Shown: positions 11,699 through 22,700 of the stretch, one piece after another
Numbering within the stretch: position 1 is the stretch's first letter
Layout: each line of letters starts with the position of its first letter
Assembly (NCBI GenBank): GCA_025331125.1
Contig: JAOALB010000082.1
Coordinates: 80,964-144,963, forward strand
Reading direction: 5' to 3'
Length of the DNA: 64,000 nt
From: Mycogone perniciosa
Lineage: Eukaryota; Ascomycota; Sordariomycetes; Hypocreales; Hypocreaceae
Notes under the pieces: model-generated
The model's input: the letters and a program-made list of their open reading frames with translations, nothing else
The model's database searches: none
What the model was told of the DNA's origin: nothing
Position numbers and translations under genes: made by a program

Positions 11699-13612
11699 TT
11701 AGGTGCCGCCACGTCGCCGATGCTTGCCAGGCAGATCAACATCAGGGTGGCAGACTCGATAGTGTCTCGTCAACGCATCTGCTCGGCTGAATGTCTTCTC
11801 CTCCGTGCACAGGTTGCAGTGTACTTTCTGTTTCCTGGCGTTATGGATGGTATCCTCGTGTCTAGTCAGGTCATACGGTCGCGAGAAAACCGTGTTGCAC
11901 GACTTTCCAGTGCTTGGGTTGATGCGATCGCAGCGATGGGGACCGGCTTGGCTGTTGAGCAGACTTGAGGTCATACCCCCGTCTTGATGCGATCGCCCGC
12001 CTCCTAGACTATGCGTCTGCCTGTGCCCCTCGCGCTTGTGCTTTTGTAGTAGCGTCGGTGTCTCAAATCGAAGTGCACAGCCGTGATATGTGCATGTGTA
12101 TGTCCCACCGTCTGCACCTGCGCCAACAGGTCGTCCTTGTAAAGCCGGTGTGTGTTTCCCGGACTCAGTAGAGTTTGAGTCTGTCGAGCCAAGCCGCGAG
12201 ATCGGTGACTCTTGGCTCGTCCGTGGCTGAGCGATGAATGGGTAACGCTGGGGCACTTGAATTCCCGTAGGCAAGTGTGCCTGCAGGCAGCCGAGTTGGC
12301 CACCGTTGGCCCCCTGCCCAAAGCTGGACGTATTGGATCCATCTGAGCTCGCGCCAACAATAACCCTACCGAATTGGTCCACCCCAAAGTTGGCAGTGCT
12401 GTGGGGGAACAACGGGAAGTTCGTCTCCTCGTCTGGGTCGTTGAATTCGAGCATTGCATCTTTGGGGGAAATGGTCTGAGGTGTTCCAGTCTCGGTCTTT
12501 CCGGTTTGCTGTTGTAAGAGCTGGGCTTCATGTCTAGCCTTGTTTTGTTCGCGCATTCGCTGTGCAGAATTGAATGTAATGTTTCCCTGGCAGGCAGCCC
12601 AGTCTTGTATCGGAGACGGTGCTAATGGTGATCCGTGTCGAAAAGGAGATATCTCTCGAGATTTTGCTGATGAGGGCGAGTGGTGCACAGTGCTCAAGTG
12701 CTGGCTATTGGCGGCATTGATGCGCTGATTGAAAACATCATTATTCGGCGAGGCTGTCATATGGGTTTGCGATGGCGGTGATGACGCCGTAATGGTGAAG
12801 TTCGGACTGTAGAGCTCATCCCCATAGACATCAGTCATGGTGCGGTCGAGCTTCGGTACATTGCCATGACCTGCGGACCAAAAGTGTGAGTCTTGGTCGG
12901 CGCCCAGTGGTTGATGCTGCAATCGGTGCCTACCTTGTCTCCGCCTATCGACCGAGTCCAGTTCGCCAACCGTTGGTGTGGCCGGTGAGTCACCTGCTAT
13001 AGAACTTGCCACCGAAGCGGGATGTGACCGGGTCGAGCCACTGGCAAAGTCTGGCGCAGGCAGGAGAGTGCGATCAGTACGCGGCTTGCTTCTGGGACCT
13101 GGCCCAGGTATCGTCACTGGATAGGCCATTTCAGTTACGGCGGCGTTGTCGAAATGTTGGTAGCCTGTATATGATCCCACCGGCTTCGCCAGCTGGTAAT
13201 ACGGACTACCAGCGTTCATGTTCATGTCGAACCCGTCACCGGTGGAGTCGTTGATGGCGATTTGCGGATTTGACATGTGCTGGGGGAATGGCGAAGCCGG
13301 TCCTGCAGAGCCCAGTGAGGAAAGTGAAGATTCGCGGTTGTGAGAGAAGCGTCCAAGCTTTGGTGTGAGCTGAGTGGCACCTCCCCATGTGTCAGATTGC
13401 ATTAGATCCGGCGGGAAGGTGTTGACAAATGCAGTCAGACTGTCGAGATGCGGTGATGAAAGTTCAGTCGGCGCCAGACGCTCAAACCCGTGGTCGTCAG
13501 GGTATTCAAAGAAGAAGTCGTCGTGCGGTTGCTCTTGGTGTCGCTGGTGGGGATAATGCTGTGGTTGCTGTGAGTGTTGTTGGTATGTTGGGATGTAAGC
13601 CAGAGATATCAT
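11699..13612 (-). CDS. C2H2 zinc-finger transcription factor, Rpn4-like
   Basis: A single exon encodes 637 residues from the ATG at 13612-13610. The N-terminal 500 residues are low in complexity, rich in S/P/Q/H and acidic patches (DDFFFEYPDDHGFE), as expected of an activation region. Three C2H2 fingers close the protein: C507-H530 (CTYHGC ... HKREGH), an atypical wide finger C561/C572-H585/H590 (CDRINPSTGKSC ... RHEDTIH), and C599-H622 (CNLCTEEKTF ... HYRVCH). This finger block resembles what I remember of proteins annotated as Rpn4 in filamentous fungi, the activator of proteasome genes. A PACE box in its own leader supports this. The open frame extends upstream to an ATG at 13882, but GAAGTAAGT at about 13730 looks like a 5'-UTR splice donor, so I prefer the inner start. 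The identity is moderately sure; the finger family is certain. Confidence 0.75.
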   Translation of the reverse strand: MISLAYIPTYQQHSQQPQHYPHQRHQEQPHDDFFFEYPDDHGFERLAPTELSSPHLDSLTAFVNTFPPDLMQSDTWGGATQLTPKLGRFSHNRESSLSSLGSAGPASPFPQHMSNPQIAINDSTGDGFDMNMNAGSPYYQLAKPVGSYTGYQHFDNAAVTEMAYPVTIPGPGPRSKPRTDRTLLPAPDFASGSTRSHPASVASSIAGDSPATPTVGELDSVDRRRQGRHRLQHQPLGADQDSHFWSAGHGNVPKLDRTMTDVYGDELYSPNFTITASSPPSQTHMTASPNNDVFNQRINAANSQHLSTVHHSPSSAKSREISPFRHGSPLAPSPIQDWAACQGNITFNSAQRMREQNKARHEAQLLQQQTGKTETGTPQTISPKDAMLEFNDPDEETNFPLFPHSTANFGVDQFGRVIVGASSDGSNTSSFGQGANGGQLGCLQAHLPTGIQVPQRYPFIAQPRTSQESPISRLGSTDSNSTESGKHTPALQGRPVGAGADGGTYTCTYHGCALRFETPTLLQKHKREGHRQTHSLGGGRSHQDGGMTSSLLNSQAGPHRCDRINPSTGKSCNTVFSRPYDLTRHEDTIHNARKQKVHCNLCTEEKTFSRADALTRHYRVCHPDVDLPGKHRRRGGT

Positions 13613-13667
13613 GATGATATGACCAAAGGTTGAAGGAGATGGGTAAGTTAGGTTGAGCTTGAGTCCG

Positions 13668-13676
13668 GGTGGCAAA
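13668..13676 (+). promoter_or_regulatory. PACE box (proteasome-associated control element)
   Basis: GGTGGCAAA, the exact nine-base Rpn4 binding site defined in yeast, lies 56 bp upstream of the chosen start of the Rpn4-like gene. The match is perfect. It suggests feedback control of the factor by itself, which is inference; it may lie in the leader or a 5'-UTR intron. Confidence 0.5.
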
Positions 13677-16321
13677 CCAGCTGTCTTTATAACAATGCCA
13701 ACCGGTCCAGCCGGTTCCGAATGTGTGTACTTACTTCGTATGTCGGACAGACAGGTTTGCTCGGGAATCTGGAGGGGAGGGGGCGTGCGATGATGAAAGA
13801 GGGAGGGGGCGTGCGTCAACTTTGGAAGTATGCCCCACAGTGGAGGCCGCGATGGGGCCTGGATTGGACAGTCAAGGGACATGTCATCGGCATCTTTCTA
13901 CGGGCATTCCGCTGCCTTCGAAAATCAAGGCGAAAGAGAGGGCCTTTGACGTCTGATGCAAAGGGCAAGCAGAGCGCCAACACAGATGGACCTGGTTGCT
14001 TCGGTGGACTTCCGTCAGTCTCAAGGCCTGTTTGGCATGACAGATGATTCTGGGGGATTCATCAGCTTAGCAAGCGCATACCACATAATGGAACAGATCT
14101 CCGGCCAATGTTTTTCTTTCTCATCAGTGACACAGTCCAAGGTGCTCGAAGAAGGGTGGTGTTCATCCACGGCCCAACGTTCTGCTGGACTGGGCGTGGT
14201 CGAAGCGTGTGCAAGATTTTAGACGTCGCATCTGTGACGTATGCACTACAAATACGCCGATCCACGGCCATCCCTGTTCAGCGCTCTCAGCCACAGTCTT
14301 AGTGAACAGCGCAGGCCTCAATGGCACTCGGACATACGGAGAAGAGACACGCAAAATGCGACGTTCCGCCACAAAGCCACAGTCGATGCTTTTGTAATCC
14401 ATCACATGACCCTCACGGAGCTCCTCCGCATTCCGCTCTCCGAGACCAAGTGCTGGAATTATTACTAGTAGTATAGTATGTGATTATTAAGGACGTGGAA
14501 TGACAATGGTATGTATTTGAGTTTTCCATCTCGAATTTTCCAGCACAAGACGGCGTACTCCGTATCTCCGGTTCTTTTCCCGCCCACTATCTGGTCATGC
14601 ATTCTGTACAATCGGGCGATTGGGCACGTATGTTACATGCCATGCATGGCGCGACTGCTACCAAGCATTTCCCAACAAAGTAGTCATGGTTGTTTTAAGA
14701 AAGAGAAGAAGAAAATTCTGCTATAGGAGAAAAAAATTTTCGTTTCGTGCGTGGTCGGTACTGTGAGCTCGGCCAGGCCGGTTTGGCTGTCGGAGACCAC
14801 CGGCATTGAGTATTGAGCCAATCAGACGGGCCCAGAAATTAGAAATTCAGAACCTTCAATGCCGCGGCTCGTGTAGACTCAGCCACATTCCTGCGGTTGC
14901 GGCATCCGGACGCAAGGCCGATGGGGCCGAGATCTGGTCTCGTCTGCACGCCAACATCGAGCTGAACGAGGGCTCGTCTCACGGCTCGTGACGATCGTTC
15001 TCCATAGAGCATTTTAGGGCTGAGCTCCGAGTTATTTGCCCGACAAGATGACCTGAATATCTGAACCATAACCCTGGCCGGCTGACAGTCGCATGTCATT
15101 TTTATGTACGTACGAGTGAGTACGTGCATGAAAGCCAGCTACTAGTAGTATGGCAGTCTCCGGCGAAGTTCGGCCTGGACTCGGCATGTAACGGCTTTCC
15201 GCAGCCCCGTTCAGACCACCCGAAATCATTCGGCCATGTGGCCGTTGGATTGGCATCAAGTGACGAACCCATTCGGTTTTGTCCACGATACTTTCAACTC
15301 TATGATTCACATTTTGGCCGGCATACCTACGTAAATCGAGTCCACCTTTTGGACACGAGGTCACGGGAGGGCTGCCATCAGATCAGTGCATCTTGGATGC
15401 CTCCTCAGCTGAGCCAGCATTGTCCCAGCTGCGAACATACGAGTACTATGCTATGTACGGAGTACGAGGAGCCATCTCCTCTTTTAGGGGCTGTAGGTGG
15501 AACCACCATTTCTTATGCCCCTTGGACGGGATTTTCTATTTATCGTGAGTGATCGTGGACTACAGCACAGCCATTGTCATTCATCGGGGCTGGCTTAAAG
15601 CATATTACTAGTACCTACTACTACCTTGGTAGCTGCACGGAGGAGTGTAAATCTACCTATATTTAGCACTCATCCACGTGGATACTGCAAGTCCTAGTTT
15701 TTGCGCTATCACGACTCTAGCGACACATTTCTCAACATCTGTATTAACATGCCGTGGTTGTATCTCTCCAAATTATCTTACATTCACTATTGATCCAAGT
15801 CCATGGCTATATTAGTAACTACGTACTAGATATCTGCCAACAAACCAAAGCTCCGGTGCGAGACATCGTCCGGTACATACTAGTAGCTAACAACCGATCT
15901 TTATCCTGATAACACCGTACCAGTGAACCCATTGGATTCAATGCATCCAACCACATGGCTCTTAGCTTAAGCAAATGCCTGGTAAGCTGTCTTAGGCAAG
16001 AGAGCTCCTTCTCGGCCCGGCAAATTGCCAAGCGCCACGAACATCGAACACCGTGAAGCGAATTATGATCCAATAATTCAACTGTCTGGTCTATACTCAC
16101 AGGGCAAGTTTCAGGCAACAGCCCAGAAGATGGCATCGTATTTGTTGTAAGCCCAGAGCGATGTTACAAGTGGGGACGGAAGACGGTAGCTGTGAGTGTC
16201 GCCAAGTTTGACTCATAATAAACACGGTACCTGGATGGGAAAGCAGCAATAGTCGATACCGATATCATGATATAGCTGGATGTTGATCTGTCATGCGTGG
16301 GATCGCGTGGGTTTCACTCGG

Positions 16322-16346
16322 ACAACAACAACAACAACAACAACAA
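16322..16346 (+). repeat. (CAA)n microsatellite
   Basis: About eight uninterrupted CAA/AAC units 3' of histone H4, outside any coding exon. Confidence 0.9.
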
Positions 16347-16539
16347 TGACGAAGATAGTGCCACGTGAGCGATTTACCATTATGCCTAATTGTATCCCGC
16401 CTGTTCCCCGTATGGTACATAACGCCTAAAAGCATACCAAGATTCCATGATTATCATAAAAACGCAATACAGCCGCCGCGGAAAACGCGAAAGAGACGCC
16501 CAGAACCCGTTAAAGGAAAAATCTAACACCGTGCAAGAA

Positions 16540-17053
16540 TTAACCACCGAAACCATACAGCGTACGACCTTGTCGCTTCAGGGCATATACCACATCAAGT
16601 GATGTGACCGTCTTTCGTTTAGCGTGCTCGGTGTATGTGACTGCATCCCGAATAACACCCTCGAGGAATGTCTTGAGGACGCCACGGGTCTCCTCATAGA
16701 TCACTGCCAGCGCGTTAGTTATGTTCGGTGCGATAGACACGCAGACTAGATGGTACATACTTGCTGAAATACGCTTGACACCACCTCGACGGGCGAGACG
16801 TCGGATGGCAGGCTTGGTGATGCCCTGGATATTGTCACGAAGAATCTTCCGGTGTCGCTTGGCACCGCCCTTGCCAAGACCCTTGCCGCCCTTGCCGCCT
16901 GATGTCACGTTAGCCTAATGTTTCCTGTGACGATGGGATCGACGCGTCGGCGCCTGAGACGCGACCTTGTCGGTGGAGAGGCAAAGCACTGTCCATTCGA
17001 ATGGACGAACTCCGTCTTGGGAGGATTGGTGTCGGTTACTTACGTCCAGTCAT
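16540..17053 (-). CDS. H4: Histone H4
   Basis: Three exons on the minus strand, 17053-17044, 16898-16761 and 16703-16540, join to 103 residues that match fungal H4 throughout (MTGRGKGGKGLGKGG at the start, TLYGFGG at the end). Introns are 145 nt (after ten coding bases) and 57 nt (joining KRISA to MIYEETR). H4 pairs with H3 in the nucleosome core. The lysines of the tail (GKGGKGLGKGGAKRHRK) are present. The gene is transcribed away from H3, whose start lies 1.39 kb off, so the interval between them may hold shared control elements. Confidence 0.98.
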
Positions 17054-18445
17054 GATGATATGTGTGTGGCGGGTTTGATAAAATATGATGTGTGCTCGGA
17101 TGTGCCTGGAAGTTTGGGCTGTTGCAGCGAATAGATGGTGGTGGAGATAAGAAGGAGGAAGAAGAGGTGGCAACGCGCCGGCTTAAGTACCGGTGGGCCG
17201 GATCACTGATCAGTTGGTGAGGAAATTGGTGGCGCGTATCAGCCACCGCGTGCACCGAACGGCTGGAGTACCAATTGTGTGGGGAACCGCGAAAAAAAAT
17301 AAACAACACGGATACGGAGTACTGTCTGTACTAATAGTGCCTGTGGTATTGCCCTGTAGGCTTGGTATACAAGTACCGTCAGTACTCCGTACTATTCTAG
17401 TATGTACCTGGTAGTAATAGGACCTCTACTACAGTATGTACCAGTCCTCTATAGTATGCAGGGAAGGGGGACAAAATGCGTGATATTCCCTCTTCCTGCT
17501 ACTGCTACTGGGTAGAAATTCTGTACTCCGTATGTCTGAGCCTAATATGTATTATAACTGCTACCTATTTACATATACAGGCGTGTAATCCTAACCAGTT
17601 CTAGTACGGAGTACGGAGTAAGTATCTAGGTAGTCGTAGGCGTAAATACCCGTACCTGGAACCATTGGTCCCTTAGCAAGCAGCGACGTCTAGTATATCA
17701 TACTAGTACTAGTAGTGCTAGTAAGGCTAAAGGCAGTCTATTGAATACTCGTAAGAGTCATGGAGTATACCTGTTTACACCAGCAAAAAGATTAGATACT
17801 ATTTATTTCAGATAGATTGAGATTTACTATAGTAAAAAAAAGTAAAATTCCATAAAGTATAATTATCCATCCAAGCACCAATTAACATATAATTAAAATA
17901 ATACTATCCACTATTAAATTAAGATGTATTATATATTACTCTAATACTAGAGAATATTCTAGGGTAGCCACTTTGTAAACATTGGGGATTATTTGATTAT
18001 GGCGTGCTTGTAATATTTGGGGTGGCTGGCATCTATGCGAAGATAGAAACGGACCAATCAGAAAATAGGGATGCATATGGCATTGCATTTTTTTTTCGCC
18101 CTGCTCGTGGAGATTTAGCTGACTACCTAGTATGCGTGAATGTGGGTCGCGCCAAAGGGATATGCTGATTACTCTATTTTTTCCTCCCCCTCCTGGGCCT
18201 GTTTTGCCATTTCCAGCAATCGAAATTCCCAACGCGCGCGCACGGTCCAAGTGTGCTTCAGATCAGCCGCCGCCCCAGGCAGGTGTGAGGCTCAGGTATT
18301 AAAGCACTTCCCCCGCCTTCTACCTCTTCCAGTTTTCCCTCCTGCATCACACACCCACATCTGACTCTCGCCCCCACTACAACCACAACCACAACTATTA
18401 CCCATCACCAATATCAACCTCATCCGCCTTTAATCATCGTCAACA
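17054..18445. other. Divergent H4-H3 intergenic region
   Basis: This 1.39-kb spacer separates two genes that normally share one promoter. Its middle, about 17290-17700, is packed with TACGGAGTAC words (17313-17322, 17382-17391, 17523-17532, tandem 17605-17620). A strongly AT-rich island of about 150 bp follows at 17810-17960. A CCAAT motif lies near the H3 side. No gene seen. Confidence 0.6.
18053..18060 (+). promoter_or_regulatory. CCAAT box upstream of H3
   Basis: ACCAATCA, a good match to the HAP-complex CCAAT box, about 390 bp before the H3 ATG. Function is inferred from position only. Confidence 0.35.
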
Positions 18446-18971
18446 ATGGCTCGCACCAAGCAAACCGCCCGAAAGTCCACTGGTGGCAAGGCCCCACGAA
18501 AGCAGCTCGCCTCCAAGGCTGGTAAGTACCTCTGCCCAACGCGCCACGTCAGCCACATGCGATGCTGACCATGTCAACCAGCCCGCAAAAGCGCACCATC
18601 TACTGGTGGTGTCAAGAAGCCTCACCGCTATAAGCCCGGCACCGTTGCTCTCCGTGAGATTCGACGATACCAGAAGTCCACCGAACTTCTGATCCGCAAG
18701 CTGCCCTTCCAGCGTCTGGTAAGAGCCACAAGCATCACCAATCCTACGTGACCTATATCTAACCCGGCTTTAGGTCCGTGAAATCGCTCAGGACTTCAAG
18801 AGCGACCTTCGCTTCCAGTCTTCCGCCATCGGTGCCCTCCAGGAGTCGGTTGAGTCCTACCTCGTCTCTCTTTTCGAGGACACCAACTTGTGCGCCATTC
18901 ACGCCAAGCGTGTCACCATCCAGTCCAAGGACATTCAACTGGCTCGTCGTCTCCGAGGCGAGCGCAACTAA
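18446..18971 (+). CDS. H3: Histone H3
   Basis: Exons 18446-18521, 18582-18718 and 18774-18971 join to 136 residues of canonical fungal H3 (MARTKQTARKSTGGKAPRKQ ... LARRLRGERN). K4, K9, K14, K27 and K36 contexts are intact (ARTKQT, TARKST, AARKSAPS, GGVKKPHR). The introns are 60 and 55 nt; the first splits the codon for the A before RKSAPS. A second, centromeric or variant H3 is ruled out by the canonical tail and loop. The 5' flank (18350-18440) is a C-rich, TC/ACAACC-type leader common in strongly expressed fungal genes. Confidence 0.98.
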
Positions 18972-19710
18972 GTTTGCGGTAGAAGAATACATCAGGGGTT
19001 ATGACTTTGCTTTAGTACGATGGATTCACGGTCTTAGGGGATAATCACGGCGTTACAACGAGAGACTTGCTTTATACAATTGGGATGTATATTACATACG
19101 CAGCCGGAGATGCTGCCTGAATGCAATAAGGCGTGATCGTTTTATGATACCAATTACTTGTCTACCATGTGCACTCTCGAACTGTAGTCATAACACGGCG
19201 CGCTCAGCATGTTTATATACCGCACCGAAGCTCACCCAAGGAACGCAAAAGTGGATATCTGCAGCGCAAATCCCAGAGTTCAGCCGAACATTGCAATATG
19301 ACATGGTATAGACTTCGGTGATAAATGTGAGCTGTACTTCGTATTATTCGAACATCAAATCATTATGTTCCCCTGTTGTCATCTACGTGATGGGATCGAC
19401 TTTGGCACTGACGAGAAGGTATATGGGTTCACATTCTCTTGCTATGTACCGCTCCCGGGCGAAGCCCAACTCGTATCGTTGATGTCTTGTTATACGTACA
19501 GGCTCCGTCATGACACGCGGGTTTGTCATGAGTTACTGCCGCGGCATAACACGTACCGAACTGGGAGACGCGTGGACAATTCAAATCTGGTAGAGAATAG
19601 GGAGCATAAAACAAACACCGTGATAGGTAGGAAAGAAAAAAAGACAATTTCGTCCGAGCCAGTCCAATACACATTATATACACAACCAATTTTTCAAAAA
19701 CTCGCATGGT
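18972..19710. other. Convergent 3' spacer, H3 / RPA190
   Basis: Presumed 3' UTRs of both genes. A short open frame at 19365-19751 has no recognisable content and overlaps the RPA190 stop. Nothing else seen. Confidence 0.5.
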
Positions 19711-22700
19711 TTACACCAATGAATCCACGTGGTAAGTTGGCAACTGAGTGAGCACGTCAAATCCGCCGGTGCCTACTTTGCCCAGCTTGCCCATAACAAG
19801 ACGGCTGCTCGGTGTAGTCAGGTCATCCCAGTCACCATCCAGCATTGCATCCTTGAGGAAAGCCAGAGTTGTCTCGAAACTCATCTTGGTGAATGGACTG
19901 ACGTTACCCCGAAGTCCCATGCGGCTGAAGGCAGTAAAATCGCCGTTCCTCGTCATATGATCAGCAATGAGGTTCAAATGCCTGTTGTCAACCTTGATGC
20001 CGTGGGACCCGAAGACGCCGGCCAACTCCTGCACGATGTTGTTGCGGCATGCCTCAACACCATAGATGGAGAGGACCGCTGCAATATCGTTGGTTTCGAT
20101 TCGATGTGGGTCGATGAAGTCGCTGTATCTTTGCATTGCTCGAAGATTGACACCTGACGTGCTGATTACCAGCTTGCCCTTCTCATGCACAAGCGTGCAT
20201 GATCCAACGCCCGCAATCTGCTGAACCACCGTCTTCTTGATCGCGTCCTCGACAATGTTGAGCATCAGAACTTTGGGAATCGCCGCATCAAACTCAAGTG
20301 TCACGTTGCACCACTCGCCATTGCTCTCGTCGCATTGGAACTCCGTAGCCTCTGCAAATGCCCCGAGAACGCGCTCTACACGTGCCTTAGCTGACCACGA
20401 AACTCCAGCATCATTGCCGCCCTCGTCATCACTGTCGTCGTCCCTGTCTATGCGCTTGTCTGATGGCGGCGGGAGACTGCCTCCTAATCCCTCGTCTTCC
20501 ATCTCGCTTTCCGCATCTTCTTCATCATCCATTTGCCTCTGAATCGCATCGTCTTCATCGTCATTGGGCCCATAAGACACTGTCTCGGTTCGATTAGCTC
20601 GCTGCTTGGCGTTGGTCGCGTCGTCGTCGCCACCCTCATCGTCCTCATCTTCATCTCCACGGCTTTCCGGTTCTCCACCCGTGTTGGCCATCTCTACCAC
20701 ACCTGCCTTGACGCCGATTTCAGGCGTTGCCGTCGTCGAGTGGGTCTGGCGTTTTTTAACTTCTTTCTTCATGAGTGCTAGGATATTTCGCAGTAGTCTC
20801 TTCTCAATGGCATTCATGACATCAGATATGCTCACAGCGTATGTGCTAGAGTATTCCGCAGCCGGGAAGAATTTGAATTTGATCTTGTAAATTTTAGCCA
20901 ACCCATAAATCTTTCCACGACCGACCATCTCTTCAACGACGACGCTATCCAGCACTTGGCCAAGATGCAGTACACTGATAGATTTGGCGAAGACCTCCGC
21001 ATCCTTTTCAGAAAGCTCTGCGATCGGGTAGAGTGTCATTGCGGGTGTCGAAATGATTTTGCTGGCTGTCATCAATATCTCTCTCAGTCGAGGGATACCA
21101 AGAGTAACATTTTTGGCCGAGTGTCCAGCCAAATGAAATGTATTCAAAGTCATCTGTGTAGAGGGCTCTCCCACAGATTGTCCGGCGACAATGCCAACAG
21201 CTTCCCCAGGTTCAACCAGGGAACGCAGGTATTTCATGGCAAACAACATCTCCGCATTTTTTCGGTTTAGAGCGACATGAGACATGGAGAGCTTGGCCTG
21301 ATCGCCCTTCTCTCGCACCAACCCATCGGGATTGTCCTTTAAATAAGCCGCCATGGCCTCGTAGAAGGTCTCAGATGTTGCAAAAGCATTCGTGGCGGGA
21401 TCAAAGTTGGCCGTGAGTGGATCTTTTCCTTTTGGATCGCGAGCCTTGGCATGCTTGACGGCACTTTTCATGTACTTGGAAAATGCCTGGCGATTGGCGC
21501 CGAGTCGCTCACCAACTTTTGGATCATATTTCAACTGTGCTGCTTCTGAAGTAACATTTTGCAGGATGAAACGGAAGTCGGTGAGGTACTTTTGCTTTGT
21601 GACATCGAGACCGTCCTCGCCATAGAGAAATTGAATCAACGACCCATCTGCATCTCGAACGGACGTATCGTACGCAACCGTTAGGCCCTCCATCCCCTTG
21701 ATTACACATCTCTGGAGATAGCCGGAGCGCGATGTCTTAACGGCGGTATCAATCAAACCCTCGCGGCCCGCCATATGGTGAAAATAGTATTCCTGTGGTC
21801 TTATGCCTGTGAGAAATCGATTGACGATGTAACCACCTGCCCTGATATTGGTATCAAATGGTCGGAAACAAGGCAAAGTCTTGCCGCTGACCATCAAAGG
21901 CACACGCCTACCCTCCAAAACCTGCTGTCCTAAGTTGCACGATATGAGTGACGCATTGACTCGGGACCCTTTGGCCCCTGAAGTTGTCATGGCCTGCATC
22001 TGATTCTTTGGGAACGGTTTCTCCAGGCCGTTAGGAATGCATGCTTTTTGGACGGCATCCGTAATGTCTTTGGTTCCTTGATTCATCAAAAGATCAAGAC
22101 CTTCCTGTTTGCTGTCGTCACGCATAACCTCCTCTAGACGTTCCAAAAGAAGCGGATCCAAAGAGTTCTTCTGCTTCTCGAGCGACACATAGCCCGATGC
22201 AATTTCGAGGCCGACTCGACTAGCGGAGCGCAGTTCTTGTCGCCGCGATATCTCACCCTCTGGAGTCAATCTCAGGTCGTCCATGCCACATGAAAAGGCC
22301 CTCATGTTAAGGTATCTTGTTAACAGCCGACCAAGACTACTAAGAAGCTTGCCTGCGATGGCGGGACCGTATATCTCATGCACGGCGTGGATTAGGCCGC
22401 CAGAGCTAGGGCCGATCTGTGATTTGTCAAGAATGCCAGTTATGAATTCACCGTCCTGGATGAATACCGTTCCCTCATCAGACTTTGGTCCCCATTGCTC
22501 AGCCTTGATTTGCGCATTCTCGCGCATGGTAAGACCGCCACAATTTGGTGGTCGCATGTTTGCGAGGATGGTGCTGATAACTTGTTTTCCTGTCCATCTC
22601 ATCACCGGTTTGATGATGGCTGGTGGCATCAGCTGAATCCTTTCGCCGAGGATGTGGCCACTTTCTGGCCGTAAAGCACTGTAAATCAACTGATGATAGT

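Larger units (their letters stand above)
13613..16539. other. Large gene-free interval with microsatellite
   Basis: Holds the upstream region of the Rpn4-like gene and the 3' flank of H4. No frame here looks coding: the open frames are short, overlapping on both strands and without recognisable motifs. I note inverse and forward copies of the TACGGAGTAC word at 14555-14564 and 15456-15465, and an (AAC)n run at about 16322-16346. Confidence 0.5.
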
